NCBI GenBank assembly: GCA_000432135.1
Contig: HF990546.1
Coordinates: 14,575 to 29,497, forward strand
DNA: 14,923 nucleotides
Direction: 5' to 3'
From: Firmicutes bacterium CAG:124
Lineage (GTDB): Bacteria; Bacillota; Clostridia; Oscillospirales; Oscillospiraceae
The first letter of the stretch is position 1. Each line of letters starts with the position of its first letter. The position numbers and the translations under genes are program-made. The notes under the pieces were generated by a model. The model did no database searches and was not told where the DNA came from. It was given only the letters and a program-made list of their open reading frames with translations. Of the stretch, positions 1-7,395 are shown one piece after another.

Positions 1-1615
1 CCTGGTCGTGCTGCTTTTCCATGTCGGCGGTGAATTCGACGCTGATGATATTGGGGAAGCGGTCCATCATCAGCCCGTTGACCACCTCGCCGAGCTTCGT
101 CGGCGAGAGTTTTTTGTCGGTCTTGATGACGTATTCGCGATCCTGGATCGTGGCGATGATCGCCGCGTAGGTCGACGGACGGCCGACGCCCTTTTCCTCC
201 ATCGCGCGCACTAAAGACGCCTCCGTATAGCGTGCGGGCGGCTGGGTGAAGTGCTGCTGCTTGTCAAAGCCGGAGGCCGTGAGCGCCTCGCCGGGGGCAA
301 GGTCGGGCAGCGGGGAATCGAGCTTTTCCTGCTCGTCGTCGCGGCCTTCCTCATAAATGGCGGTAAAGCCGGAGAATTTCATGCTCTGGTGGGTCGCGCG
401 GAAGACATGGCTGCCGCAGGCGGCCTCGATCGCTGTCACGTCGTACAGCGCATTGGTCATCTGCGACGCGATGAAGCGGCTCCAGATGAGCTTATAGAGC
501 CGGTACTGCTCCTTGGTCAGATCATGCTCAACCGCCTCGGGATAGAGCGCGACATTTGACGGGCGGATGGCCTCGTGCGCGTCCTGTGCACCGGATTTCG
601 GCTTATAGCGGCGGGGTTCGGCGTAATAGGCCGCGCCGTAGCGGCTGCGGATTGCGTCGCCCGCGGCGGCCAGCGCCTCTTCGGAAATGCGCAGCGAGTC
701 GGTACGCATGTAAGTGATCAAGCCGACAGAGCCCTCACCGGAGATCTCCACGCCCTCGTAAAGCTGCTGTGCGATCATCATCGTGCGGCGCGGGGTCATG
801 TTGAGCTTGCGCGACGCCTCCTGCTGGAGCGTCGAGGTGATAAAGGGCGGCGCGGGGGTGCGCTTTTTCTCCGATTTCTTCACGCCGGTCACGGAAAACG
901 GCTGGCCCTCCAGCGCGTCCAGAACGGACTGCACATCCTGCTCACTCGTCAGCTCGCGCTTCTGCGGGTCGCCGTAGTAGTGCGCGGTGAAGCTGCCGGG
1001 CTTGCCGGCGCGGTTCAGATTTACATCCAGCGTCCAGTATTCCTGCGGGACAAAGGCCCGGATCTCGTTCTCGCGGTCGACGACCAGACGGGTCGCGACA
1101 GACTGCACGCGTCCGGCGGACAGGCCCTTGCGGATCTTTTTCCAGAGCAGGGGGCTGAGCTGATAGCCGACAATGCGGTCGAGCACGCGGCGCGCCTGCT
1201 GCGCGTCGACGAGATTCTGGTCGATGGGACGCGGGTGCTGGATGGATTCCTGCACGACGTTGCGTGTGATCTCGTTGAAGGTCACGCGGTATGTCTCGTT
1301 ATCCGGAATGTTCAGCAGATATTTCAAATGCCACGAGATGGCTTCGCCCTCGCGGTCCGGGTCAGTCGCGAGATAGATGCGGCCGGAGCCCTTCGCGGCC
1401 TTGCGCAGGTCTGCGATGATGTCTTCCTTTCCCTTGAGCGGCTGGTACTCCGGCTCAAAATCGTGCTCGATATCGACGCTCAGCGTGCTCTTCGGCAGAT
1501 CGCGCAGATGGCCCATGCTGGCCTTGACCTGATAGTCGGGGCCAAGATATTTTCCGATGGTTTTGGCCTTCGAGGGAGACTCCACGATGACCAGATTCTG
1601 TTTTGCGTTCGGCAT
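1..1615 (-). CDS. topA: DNA topoisomerase I (type IA), C-terminus beyond window
   Basis: This is the type IA topoisomerase that relaxes negative supercoils by single-strand cleavage and passage. About 538 N-terminal codons are visible; the gene runs off the left edge, so the end of the core and any C-terminal zinc-finger domains are unseen. The Toprim domain opens with LVIVESPSKAKTI (E12) and has the metal-binding DPDREGE (D85, D87, E89). The catalytic tyrosine is Y302 in GLITYMRTDS. The start at 1615 is preceded by GGAGG seven bases upstream; an in-frame ATG at 1627 lies before that site and is less likely. It follows dprA by 13 nt on the same strand, the dprA-topA order common in Firmicutes, so the two are probably co-transcribed. 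Identification is secure from the motifs. Confidence 0.97.
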   Translation of the reverse strand, partial: MPNAKQNLVIVESPSKAKTIGKYLGPDYQVKASMGHLRDLPKSTLSVDIEHDFEPEYQPLKGKEDIIADLRKAAKGSGRIYLATDPDREGEAISWHLKYLLNIPDNETYRVTFNEITRNVVQESIQHPRPIDQNLVDAQQARRVLDRIVGYQLSPLLWKKIRKGLSAGRVQSVATRLVVDRENEIRAFVPQEYWTLDVNLNRAGKPGSFTAHYYGDPQKRELTSEQDVQSVLDALEGQPFSVTGVKKSEKKRTPAPPFITSTLQQEASRKLNMTPRRTMMIAQQLYEGVEISGEGSVGLITYMRTDSLRISEEALAAAGDAIRSRYGAAYYAEPRRYKPKSGAQDAHEAIRPSNVALYPEAVEHDLTKEQYRLYKLIWSRFIASQMTNALYDVTAIEAACGSHVFRATHQSMKFSGFTAIYEEGRDDEQEKLDSPLPDLAPGEALTASGFDKQQHFTQPPARYTEASLVRAMEEKGVGRPSTYAAIIATIQDREYVIKTDKKLSPTKLGEVVNGLMMDRFPNIISVEFTADMEKQHDQ

Positions 1616-1628
1616 AGACGCCTCCATG

Positions 1629-2843
1629 TTATTTTTTCGCCAGCTCATAATACCGGGCCGGCAGCCGCTTGACAAAGCCCTTGACCTCCAGCAGCGTCAG
1701 CGCGGACAGTACGCGCCCGGCAGGCAGCTGCGTTTCGTCGATCATCCGGTCGACCGGCTGCTTTCCGCCCTCCAGCTGCCGCAGAACGGCGGCTTCGTCG
1801 GCAGATACGCGCGGCAAAATTTCCTGTACGTCAATATAAGCCCTGTTTTCCTGCTTGTCAACGGCTTTTGTGTCAGTTTTTTCCGGGTTGGACGAAGTTT
1901 CCGCCACAACAAGGTTGTCCTTCGTCTCCTGCGGGCCGAGCGTCATGGGGCCGAACGGCCTCTGGCGCAGGGGCAGATCCGGGTAGAGATAGGTATATTC
2001 CTGTAAAACGTCCCAGCCCTCGGAGATCAGGATCGCGCCCTCCTTGAGCAGCTGAATATTGCCCTCGCAGGTCGGATTTCCGAGATTTCCGGGCAGCGTG
2101 AACACATCCCGGCCCTGTTCGAGCGCGTGGCGGGCGGTGATGAGCGCGCCGCTCTTTCTGGGCGCTTCCACGACGACGGAGCCGAGCGCAAGACCGCTCA
2201 GAATGCGGTTGCGGGGCGGAAAATGCTCCGCCAGCGGCGGCGTTCCGGGCGGAAGCTCACTGATGACGCAGCCGTGGGTGCGAAGATCCTCAAACAGACT
2301 CCGGTTGTTTGCCGGATAGTCGATATCCACGCCGCAGGCAAACACAGCCACCGGCGCTGTTCCGGAGGATATGGCCCCGCGCAGTGCCATGGTGTCAATT
2401 CCGGCAGCGCCGCCGGATACAATAATTGCGCCGTAGCGGCCAAGCTCATAGCCGAGGCGCTTCGCCTGAAGAAGCCCATACGCGGAGGCCTTGCGCGTGC
2501 CGACCATGGCGATGACCGGTTCCGCGTCAAAATCCGGGAAAACGCCTTGATAATACAATACCAGCGGCGCATCGTCAAGATTTTTGAGCCGGTTCGGATA
2601 AGCGGCGTCCTGAAACGTCAGAACATGGATGTTCTTCCGGTAGCACTGCTGCAGGATCTGCCGCGCAGGCGCAAGCTCCTTATCGGCAAGCGAAGCGCGC
2701 CCCTCCGGGCGCAGCGCCTGCGGGTAATCCTGCTCTGCCGCGCAGTAGACCGCCTCGGGCGTTCCGAACTGCTCTAGCAGCGCACGCAGCCCGCGCAGTC
2801 CCACGCCCCTGCGACCGGTCAGCCACAACCAGTATTCCAGCAT
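1629..2843 (-). CDS. dprA: DNA-processing protein DprA (Smf)
   Basis: DprA binds incoming single-stranded DNA during transformation, protects it and loads RecA; it is cytoplasmic and widely kept even where competence is unproven. The 404-residue protein has an N-terminal SAM-like helical part (about 1-70) and a long Rossmann fold (about 75-290) with IAMVGTRKAS (111-120), VSGGAAGID (142-150), the PPRNRILSGLA segment (209-219) and the PGNLGNP loop (251-257). After a low-complexity linker rich in E, T and K (about 305-340) comes a C-terminal winged helix (about 345-404) typical of Firmicute DprA. The start has an AGAGGGA site upstream. topA follows after 13 nt. No competence genes are visible here, so the window does not show whether the cell is transformable. 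Confidence 0.96.
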   Translation of the reverse strand: MLEYWLWLTGRRGVGLRGLRALLEQFGTPEAVYCAAEQDYPQALRPEGRASLADKELAPARQILQQCYRKNIHVLTFQDAAYPNRLKNLDDAPLVLYYQGVFPDFDAEPVIAMVGTRKASAYGLLQAKRLGYELGRYGAIIVSGGAAGIDTMALRGAISSGTAPVAVFACGVDIDYPANNRSLFEDLRTHGCVISELPPGTPPLAEHFPPRNRILSGLALGSVVVEAPRKSGALITARHALEQGRDVFTLPGNLGNPTCEGNIQLLKEGAILISEGWDVLQEYTYLYPDLPLRQRPFGPMTLGPQETKDNLVVAETSSNPEKTDTKAVDKQENRAYIDVQEILPRVSADEAAVLRQLEGGKQPVDRMIDETQLPAGRVLSALTLLEVKGFVKRLPARYYELAKK

Positions 2844-2904
2844 AAAAATCCCTCTGTCTTTCTCGGATTTTTTATAGTTTGCGAATAGAAATAGTATGCA
2901 GTTG

Positions 2905-2925
2905 GGGCGGGGCTTTGCTCCGCCC
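2905..2925. repeat. GC-rich imperfect hairpin upstream of dprA
   Basis: The arms GGGCGG and CCGCCC pair, and after one mismatch an inner GC/GC pair closes a TTT (plus) or AAA (minus) loop. There is no adjoining T-tract, so terminator function is not supported. It resembles the GC-rich stems of the nearby repeats but lacks their flanking sequence. Confidence 0.5.
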
Positions 2926-2975
2926 GGCGAGAAGCTGTAAATCCGTGTAGCACTCTGTCTGCTCGGAAAATGTTT

Positions 2976-3041
2976 CGAATGTGCCGTGAATTAACGAAAA
3001 AATGGTGCATTCTGTCGGGCGGACAGAGTCGTCCGCCCCTG
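2976..3041. repeat. Degenerate copy of the ktr-spacer hairpin repeat
   Basis: This segment aligns by eye with the repeat at 4587-4652. It keeps CGAAT.TGCCG, ATTA, AAAAT.GGT, ATTCTG and then a nearly identical GGACAGAGTCGTCCGCCC. The hairpin at 3017-3038 has 8-bp arms GGGCGGAC and GTCCGCCC with a 6-nt AGAGTC loop. On the minus strand it lies just after the methyltransferase stop and is followed about 14 nt later by a run of six T, so it might act as a weak terminator. It is a third, older-looking member of the family. Confidence 0.7.
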
Positions 3042-3072
3042 CGGCAAGCCGCGTGAGCGCATCATCGGTGCC

Positions 3073-3822
3073 TCACCGCTTCATCTGCCACAGAACGATC
3101 GTCGCGGCGACTGCTGCGTTCAAAGACTCACAGCGCGGGGACATGGGGATGATGATCTTCTGCTCTGCCGCTGCGAACAGCTCCGGGTAGATCCCCTGTC
3201 CCTCGCTGCCGATCACGACCGCCGCATTGCACAAATCTGCCTGCCGCAGATCAACAGCGTCGGCAGACATGGCGGTCGCCAGCAGCGGGATATGCGCTTC
3301 CCGGCAGGCGGCGATGGCCTGCTGCCTCGTCATGCTGACAGGCTGGGTGCGGAACACCGCGCCCATGGAGGCGCGGACCGTCTTGGGGTTATACGTGTCG
3401 GCGCAGCCGTCCAGCAGCACGACCGGAACCTCCAGCGCGTCCGCCGTGCGGAGAATCGTGCCGAGATTGCCGGGGTCCTGAATGCCGTCCAGCAGAAGCG
3501 TCCCCGGCAGGATCGTGCCGGGCTTCCGCTCCGGCAGGCGGCAGAGGAAGATCGCGCCCTGCGGCGCGTCCATCAGAGAGACGGACTGCATCACATCCCT
3601 GGGTACACGGACAACGCGCACGGTATCTGATAGTTTACATAATTCTACGTGTTCCTCCGCAATCACAGTATGCAGCCCCGGGTACCAACGCGCGGCCTCC
3701 GCCAGCAGCTTCACGCCGTCAGCGGCGAATTCGCCGGATTTTTCGCGGTAGGCGCGCGAGGTGAGCAGCTTTTTCGTGTGCGCCAGAAGCGGGTTCCGGC
3801 GGCTTGTGATTGTTTCCTCCAT
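3073..3822 (-). CDS. TrmH/SpoU-family RNA 2'-O-ribose methyltransferase
   Basis: The predicted 249-residue enzyme uses S-adenosylmethionine to methylate the 2'-OH of an RNA nucleotide. The exact target (23S rRNA as in RlmB, or tRNA as in TrmH) cannot be read from sequence. Residues 1-95 form an RNA-binding domain of the SpoU_sub_bind type. The trefoil-knot SPOUT domain has all three motifs: NLGTILRTA (119-127, N119 and R125), IGSEGQGI (204-211, E207) and IPMSPRCESLNAAVAA (225-240, S233 and N235). I chose ATG 3822 because it overlaps the ktrA stop as TGATG, with a GAGGG-containing site upstream. The open frame continues to 3999, but that part is antiparallel-free overlap with ktrA coding sequence. 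The one-base overlap suggests translational coupling to ktrA. Confidence 0.94.
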   Translation of the reverse strand: MEETITSRRNPLLAHTKKLLTSRAYREKSGEFAADGVKLLAEAARWYPGLHTVIAEEHVELCKLSDTVRVVRVPRDVMQSVSLMDAPQGAIFLCRLPERKPGTILPGTLLLDGIQDPGNLGTILRTADALEVPVVLLDGCADTYNPKTVRASMGAVFRTQPVSMTRQQAIAACREAHIPLLATAMSADAVDLRQADLCNAAVVIGSEGQGIYPELFAAAEQKIIIPMSPRCESLNAAVAATIVLWQMKR

Positions 3823-4469
3823 CACGGCTTCACCCTCGCGAGCCGGTCGTTCTCGCCGAGCAGGACAAGCGTGATATGCTCGTTCAGCGGGCGGTTCGCG
3901 TCCAGCGTGACGTGTACCTTTCCGTTTTCCCGCACGGCGATGACGTTCACGCCGTATTTTGCGCGGATATCCAGCTCCCGGATGCTCTTGCCGCACCATT
4001 CGCTCGGCGTCTGCAGTTCGGCAATGCCGCAGTCCGGCGAAAGCTCGATAAAGTCCAGAATGCTCGACGAGGTCAAAGACTGCGCCAGCTTGATGCCGGA
4101 TTCACGTTCCGGCACGACGACATGATCTGCCCCGATCTTTTCCAGCGCCCGGCGCTGTGTTTCGTCGGTGGCCTTGCACACGACGCTCTGCACGCCCAGC
4201 TCCTTGAGGTTCAGCGTCGCAACGACGCTCGTAGCCAAATCGCCGCCGATGGCGATGACAGCGCAGTCGTAATTGCGCACGCCGAGCGTGCGCAGTGCGT
4301 CCTCATCCCGCACGTCGCACACGGCGGCGCAGGTGACTTTGCTCTCCATCCGCTGCACAAGCTCAGGCCGAAGATCAATCGCCAGCACCTCGCTCCCAAG
4401 CTCATACAGCCGCTGTGCGACCGCACAGCCGAAGCGTCCAAGTCCAATTACAATATATGTTTTTTTCAT
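3822..4469 (-). CDS. ktrA: Ktr potassium uptake regulatory subunit (RCK protein)
   Basis: KtrA is the cytoplasmic RCK subunit that forms a ring under KtrB and gates K+ flow on binding ATP/ADP and, in some homologues, c-di-AMP. The 215-residue length matches KtrA/KtrC (about 220) rather than the double-RCK TrkA (about 450). The N-terminal RCK_N Rossmann domain shows IGLGRFG (8-14) and the ribose-binding acid D32 in AIDLRPE. The C-terminal RCK_C domain spans about 135-215. The start at 4469 has AAAGGGAG seven bases upstream; an in-frame ATG at 4538 lacks such a site. Its partner ktrB lies upstream on the same strand, separated by 297 nt of repeat-containing sequence. The methyltransferase gene overlaps its stop. 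Confidence 0.93.
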   Translation of the reverse strand: MKKTYIVIGLGRFGCAVAQRLYELGSEVLAIDLRPELVQRMESKVTCAAVCDVRDEDALRTLGVRNYDCAVIAIGGDLATSVVATLNLKELGVQSVVCKATDETQRRALEKIGADHVVVPERESGIKLAQSLTSSSILDFIELSPDCGIAELQTPSEWCGKSIRELDIRAKYGVNVIAVRENGKVHVTLDANRPLNEHITLVLLGENDRLARVKP

Positions 4470-4552
4470 GGTTTTACTCCCTTTGTCTGCGTATAACCGC
4501 CGGTCGTTCAGGTGGAATTTCAAAAAAATCGGATGCACTCACCCATTGGAGT

Positions 4553-4630
4553 GTAGGGGCCGATGCACACATCGGCCCATTGGGAAGCTGCGAATTTGCC
4601 GAAGATTACCGTAAAATCGGTATATTCTGC
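4553..4630. repeat. 78-bp intergenic repeat, copy 1
   Basis: Begins GTAGGGG and contains the hairpin 4557-4578 (arms GGGCCGAT and ATCGGCCC, loop GCACAC). It then continues with about 45 nt, from TTGGGAAGCTGCG through AAAATCGGTAT, that is identical to copy 2. Within that shared part TACCG and CGGTA can pair around a 6-nt loop. The two copies differ mainly in the hairpin loop and upper stem. Confidence 0.9.
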
Positions 4631-4652
4631 GGGAGGACAGAGTCGTCCGCCC
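4631..4652. repeat. Hairpin unit between the two repeat copies
   Basis: GGGAGGAC, loop AGAGTC, GTCCGCCC: an 8-bp stem with one A/C mismatch. It is the same hairpin as the perfect version at 3017-3038 and, apart from stem changes, the reverse complement of the hairpin at 4681-4702. In copy 1 it directly follows the ATTCTGC end of the repeat, as it does at 2976-3041, so it probably belongs to a larger unit. Confidence 0.8.
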
Positions 4653-4676
4653 ATACAGGGGTTAGCGAGGGTCGTT

Positions 4677-4754
4677 GTAGGGGCCGACGACTCTGTCGGC
4701 CCGTTGGGAAGCTGCGAATTTGCCGAAGATTACCGTAAAATCGGTATGTTCTGC
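4677..4754. repeat. 78-bp intergenic repeat, copy 2
   Basis: Same layout as copy 1: GTAGGGG, hairpin 4681-4702 (arms GGGCCGAC and GTCGGCCC, loop GACTCT), then the shared block ending in ATCGGTATGTTCTGC. It ends 12 nt from the ktrB stop codon, so the ktrB transcript must pass through it. No T-tract follows the hairpin on the minus strand, so it does not look like a simple terminator. Confidence 0.9.
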
Positions 4755-4766
4755 CGCCTTATCCGC

Positions 4767-6137
4767 TCACCCAATCATGATTTTTGTTTCCGCGTAGCTG
4801 ACACGCTCTTCGGCGCGGTCGGCGGCCATGAAGCCGACGCTGATGGTCATGATCCCAAGCCGTCCGAAGAACATAAAAATGATCAGAACGATCTGCGATG
4901 CGGCGCACAGTGAACTCGTGATGCCGGTCGTCAGACCGACGGTGCACAGCGCAGAAATCGTCTCATACAGCGCGTTTTCCAGACTGACATGATCCGCGAT
5001 GCTCAAAAACGCCGCGCCGAGGCCGGACAGCAGCAGCACCAGAATGAACAGCGCGGACGCGTTCGCAACGGCCTGCTGCGGGATCCGGCGCTTCATGATC
5101 TGCACGCTTGTCCTGCCGCGCGCGGTCGACCACGCGGCAAGCAGAATCACGCCGACCGTCACGGTCTTCACGCCGCCCGCCGTCGAGCCGGACGAGCCGC
5201 CGACAAGCATCAGAAAATCTGCCACAGCCTTTGATATGTCTGACAGCGCGTTCTGGTCGAAGGTCGCAAAGCCCGCCGTGCGGAGCGTGACCGACTGGAA
5301 CAGCGCCGCCATCAGCTTCTGCGACGGGGTCAGGCCGCCAAGCGTGCCGGGATTGTTCCATTCCAGCGCGGCGAAAATTCCCGCGCCGCCGAAGATCAGG
5401 ACTGTTGTGATGAGAATGACCAGTCTCGTATAGACGCTCATGCGGGAAAAGCGGCGGTTGTGCCGGATGTCGCCCCAGACGGCGAAGCCAAGGCCGCCGA
5501 TGATGATGAGCGCCATGATGGTGAAATTCACGACCGGGTCTGTCGCGTAGCGGCAGAGGCTCCCGCCTACGTCTGTATCCGCAAGCACGTCAAAGCCCGC
5601 GTTGCAGAACGCGGAGATCGAGTGGAACACGCCGTACCACAGAGCCTTTCCGAAGCCGAACTCCGGCAGGAAGCGGAAAAACAGAATGAGCGCCCCCGCC
5701 CCCTCGACCGCGGCTGTGCCGCGCAGGATATTGCGCACAAGGCTCACGATGCCGCTGTAGCTGTCGCTGCCGAGGGCCTGTGCCAGCACCATGCGCTCCC
5801 GCAGGCCGATCTTGCGGCGGAGCGCGAAGAAAAACAGACACGCGATGGTCATAAAGCCGAGACCGCCGATCTGAATGAGCAGGAGAATGACGACCTGGCC
5901 GAACATAGCCCAGTGCGTCCCGGTGTCGACGCGGATAAGGCCAGTCACGCAGGTCGCAGAAGTCGCGGTGAACAGGCTCGTCAGAAACGGCGTGGGTTCG
6001 CCGGAGCGCGATGCGGCGGGCAGGCACAGAAGACCCGCGCCGAGCAGGATGATGAAGAGGAACACCAGAACGATCAGCCGTCCCGGCCGCATGGTGCGAA
6101 ACGGCCTTCCGAGCCGCTGAAAAAACGATAGAAGCAT
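4767..6137 (-). CDS. ktrB: Ktr/Trk-type potassium uptake channel subunit
   Basis: This is the membrane subunit of a Ktr K+ (Na+-coupled) uptake system. The 456 residues contain four M1-P-M2 repeats with one filter glycine each: TCVTGL (G66), CNAGFD (G181), RTAGFAT (G289) and CTVGLTTG (G401). The conserved gating loop GGSSGSTAGGVKT is at 313-325. Length fits KtrB (about 450) and its partner is the single-RCK ktrA downstream. The ATG at 6137 was chosen because the strong promoter at 6172-6200 puts transcription start near 6165, so more distal in-frame starts (including a TTG that is the -35 box itself) are not in the mRNA. The AAAAGGAG site is rather far (about 13 nt), but GACG/CGTC between it and the ATG can pair and shorten the distance. 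It diverges from the deacetylase gene. Confidence 0.95.
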   Translation of the reverse strand: MLLSFFQRLGRPFRTMRPGRLIVLVFLFIILLGAGLLCLPAASRSGEPTPFLTSLFTATSATCVTGLIRVDTGTHWAMFGQVVILLLIQIGGLGFMTIACLFFFALRRKIGLRERMVLAQALGSDSYSGIVSLVRNILRGTAAVEGAGALILFFRFLPEFGFGKALWYGVFHSISAFCNAGFDVLADTDVGGSLCRYATDPVVNFTIMALIIIGGLGFAVWGDIRHNRRFSRMSVYTRLVILITTVLIFGGAGIFAALEWNNPGTLGGLTPSQKLMAALFQSVTLRTAGFATFDQNALSDISKAVADFLMLVGGSSGSTAGGVKTVTVGVILLAAWSTARGRTSVQIMKRRIPQQAVANASALFILVLLLSGLGAAFLSIADHVSLENALYETISALCTVGLTTGITSSLCAASQIVLIIFMFFGRLGIMTISVGFMAADRAEERVSYAETKIMIG

Positions 6138-6171
6138 GACGAAGCGCCGTCTCCTTTTTGGAATATACATT

Positions 6172-6200
6172 ATTATAGTCAGAAGCGGCACTGCCGTCAA
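6172..6200 (-). promoter_or_regulatory. Sigma-A-type promoter of ktrB
   Basis: On the minus strand TTGACG (6195-6200), a 17-bp spacer and TATAAT (6172-6177) form a near-consensus promoter. Expected transcription start is near 6165, leaving a leader of about 28 nt that contains the AAAAGGAG ribosome site. It fixes the ktrB start codon at 6137. Confidence 0.88.
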
Positions 6201-6219
6201 GAAAAACTGCTCCCCGGAC

Positions 6220-6248
6220 TTGTTTTGCCTGAAAAATCATGGTAAACT
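6220..6248 (+). promoter_or_regulatory. Probable promoter of the polysaccharide deacetylase gene
   Basis: On the plus strand TTGTTT (6220-6225), a 17-bp spacer and TAAACT (6243-6248), with an extended -10 TG one base before it. The match is moderate (3/6 and 4/6), but position and the TG element fit a start near 6255, just before the ribosome site of the 6279 gene. Confidence 0.55.
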
Positions 6249-6278
6249 GACAAAAAACGAAACGAAGAGGGATCCCAA

Positions 6279-7391
6279 ATGCGTATTTCCTGCCTGCTTG
6301 CCTGCTTTTTCCTGCTGGCGCTGCTCTGCGCCTGCGCCGCGCCGGAGGCGGCTTTGCCGGAGCCTCCCGCCGCGCAGGTGCAATCTCCGGAGGAGCCGCC
6401 CGCGCCGGTTGAACCGCCGGTGGAGCCTATCATCGAAGAGGAGCCGGAACCCGCGCTTTTGCTGTCGGAACCGGTCTGGCTGCTGGGACGGCTGACGGAG
6501 CTTTATCAGGCGGATGAGACGCAATGGGCCGCGCTGGCTGACGTGCTGGAGGCGGCAAAGGCCCTAAATGCCGACGCACAGCTGGAAGGACTGGAGACAG
6601 TTCAATTTCAGGGCCGGGAGTATATCCCGCTGGCAGAGGCCGCACAGCGGCTCGGGCTGGAATGGGGCGAAGCCCCGGACGGGCTTCGCTATCTGGCACG
6701 GCGGCAGACCGTCGGCCAGATCCCCGAGGGCTGGAACGTGCCGGTCCTCATGTACCACGCCGTGGGGGACGAGATCTGGGGATATTCCGATCTGTTTGTC
6801 AGCGAGGCCGGGATGGAGGAGCAGCTGCAATATTTGCAGGAAAACGGATATGAGCCGATCTGGTTCTCAGACCTTGCGCACATCGAAGACTATGAAAAGC
6901 CGGTCATTCTGACCTTCGACGACGGATATGACGACAATTACACGGTGCTCTATCCGCTGCTGAAAAAGTATCAGACCAAGGCGACCATCTTTGTCATCGG
7001 CAATGCCATGGGCAGCCAGCACAAGATGACGCAGGAGCAGGTGTACGAGCTGGCGGCCTCCGGCCTTGTCAGCATCCAGAGCCATACCTACACGCACGGA
7101 AATCTCAGCGCCATGGACGAACCTGCGCTCCGGCAGGAGATGGAGCTTTCCAATGCGGCGCTAGCCGCCGCGACGGGACAGATCCCGTACGTGCTGTGCT
7201 ACCCGGAGGGCAAATACAGTCACCTGACGATGGACGTGGCGAAGGATTATTACACATTTGCCCTGCGCATGGACGGCTGGACCTATCAGACCGGCATGGA
7301 CCCGTATCAGGTGCCGCGCAGCTTCGTCTCACGCCGCATCACGCTGCCGGATTATCTGTGGTTCCTCGCCCCGTCCGGAAAAGCGTCCTGA
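6279..7391 (+). CDS. Lipoprotein polysaccharide deacetylase (NodB domain)
   Basis: A predicted surface lipoprotein of 370 residues that probably removes N-acetyl groups from an envelope polysaccharide; the substrate is unknown. A short hydrophobic signal ends in a lipobox (LLCAC, lipidated C19). Residues 22-60 are a Pro/Glu-rich wall-spanning linker. Residues about 64-142 contain a small domain (YIPLAEAAQRLGLEWG, 115-130) resembling the copper-amine-oxidase-N-like stalk domains of Firmicute surface proteins. The NodB domain (about 154-365) has VPVLMYHAV, TFDDGY (D214, D215), the metal histidines H269 and H273 in SHTYTHGN, and the CYPEG segment (307-311). All expected catalytic and metal residues are present. 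AGAGGGA precedes the ATG. It stands alone, divergent from ktrB and convergent with the acetyltransferase gene. Confidence 0.93.
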   Translation: MRISCLLACFFLLALLCACAAPEAALPEPPAAQVQSPEEPPAPVEPPVEPIIEEEPEPALLLSEPVWLLGRLTELYQADETQWAALADVLEAAKALNADAQLEGLETVQFQGREYIPLAEAAQRLGLEWGEAPDGLRYLARRQTVGQIPEGWNVPVLMYHAVGDEIWGYSDLFVSEAGMEEQLQYLQENGYEPIWFSDLAHIEDYEKPVILTFDDGYDDNYTVLYPLLKKYQTKATIFVIGNAMGSQHKMTQEQVYELAASGLVSIQSHTYTHGNLSAMDEPALRQEMELSNAALAAATGQIPYVLCYPEGKYSHLTMDVAKDYYTFALRMDGWTYQTGMDPYQVPRSFVSRRITLPDYLWFLAPSGKAS

Positions 7392-7395
7392 AGAC

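Larger units (their letters stand above)
2844..3072. other. 229-nt spacer between the RNA methyltransferase gene and dprA
   Basis: No convincing gene lies here. The spacer holds an imperfect GC-rich hairpin (2905-2925, arms GGGCGG/CCGCCC), a degenerate copy of the repeat found between ktrB and ktrA (2976-3041), and a weak minus-strand promoter for dprA. That promoter is a TATAAA -10 at 2871-2876 with no good -35; the best match is TGCATA at 2895-2900 with an 18-bp spacer. dprA-topA could instead be reached by read-through from ktrB-ktrA-methyltransferase. Confidence 0.55.
4470..4766. other. Repeat-filled spacer between ktrB and ktrA
   Basis: The 297-nt spacer between two subunits of one transporter is unusually long. 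It contains two 78-bp direct repeats 124 bp apart, each starting with an 8-bp stem hairpin, and a third hairpin between them. The ktrA-proximal part (4470-4552) is non-repetitive. It has only a weak promoter candidate for ktrA (TTCCAC, 16 bp, TATACG on the minus strand). Reading frames crossing the repeats give proline-, glycine- and arginine-rich peptides with no family resemblance and are not counted as genes. Confidence 0.75.

Noticed and set aside
575..1672. A 365-codon plus-strand open frame
   Set aside because: Shadow of topA, whose Toprim and tyrosine motifs are on the minus strand.
4553..4754. CRISPR-like tandem repeats
   Set aside because: Only two copies of 78 bp with one 46-nt spacer, internal hairpins, no cas genes, and a dispersed third copy; this is an intergenic repeat family.
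4415..4913. Two plus-strand frames of about 110 codons across the ktr spacer
   Set aside because: They are translations of the direct repeats (GKLRICRRLP and SCEFAEDYRKIG recurring) and extend into antisense ktrB; a common source of spurious hypothetical proteins.
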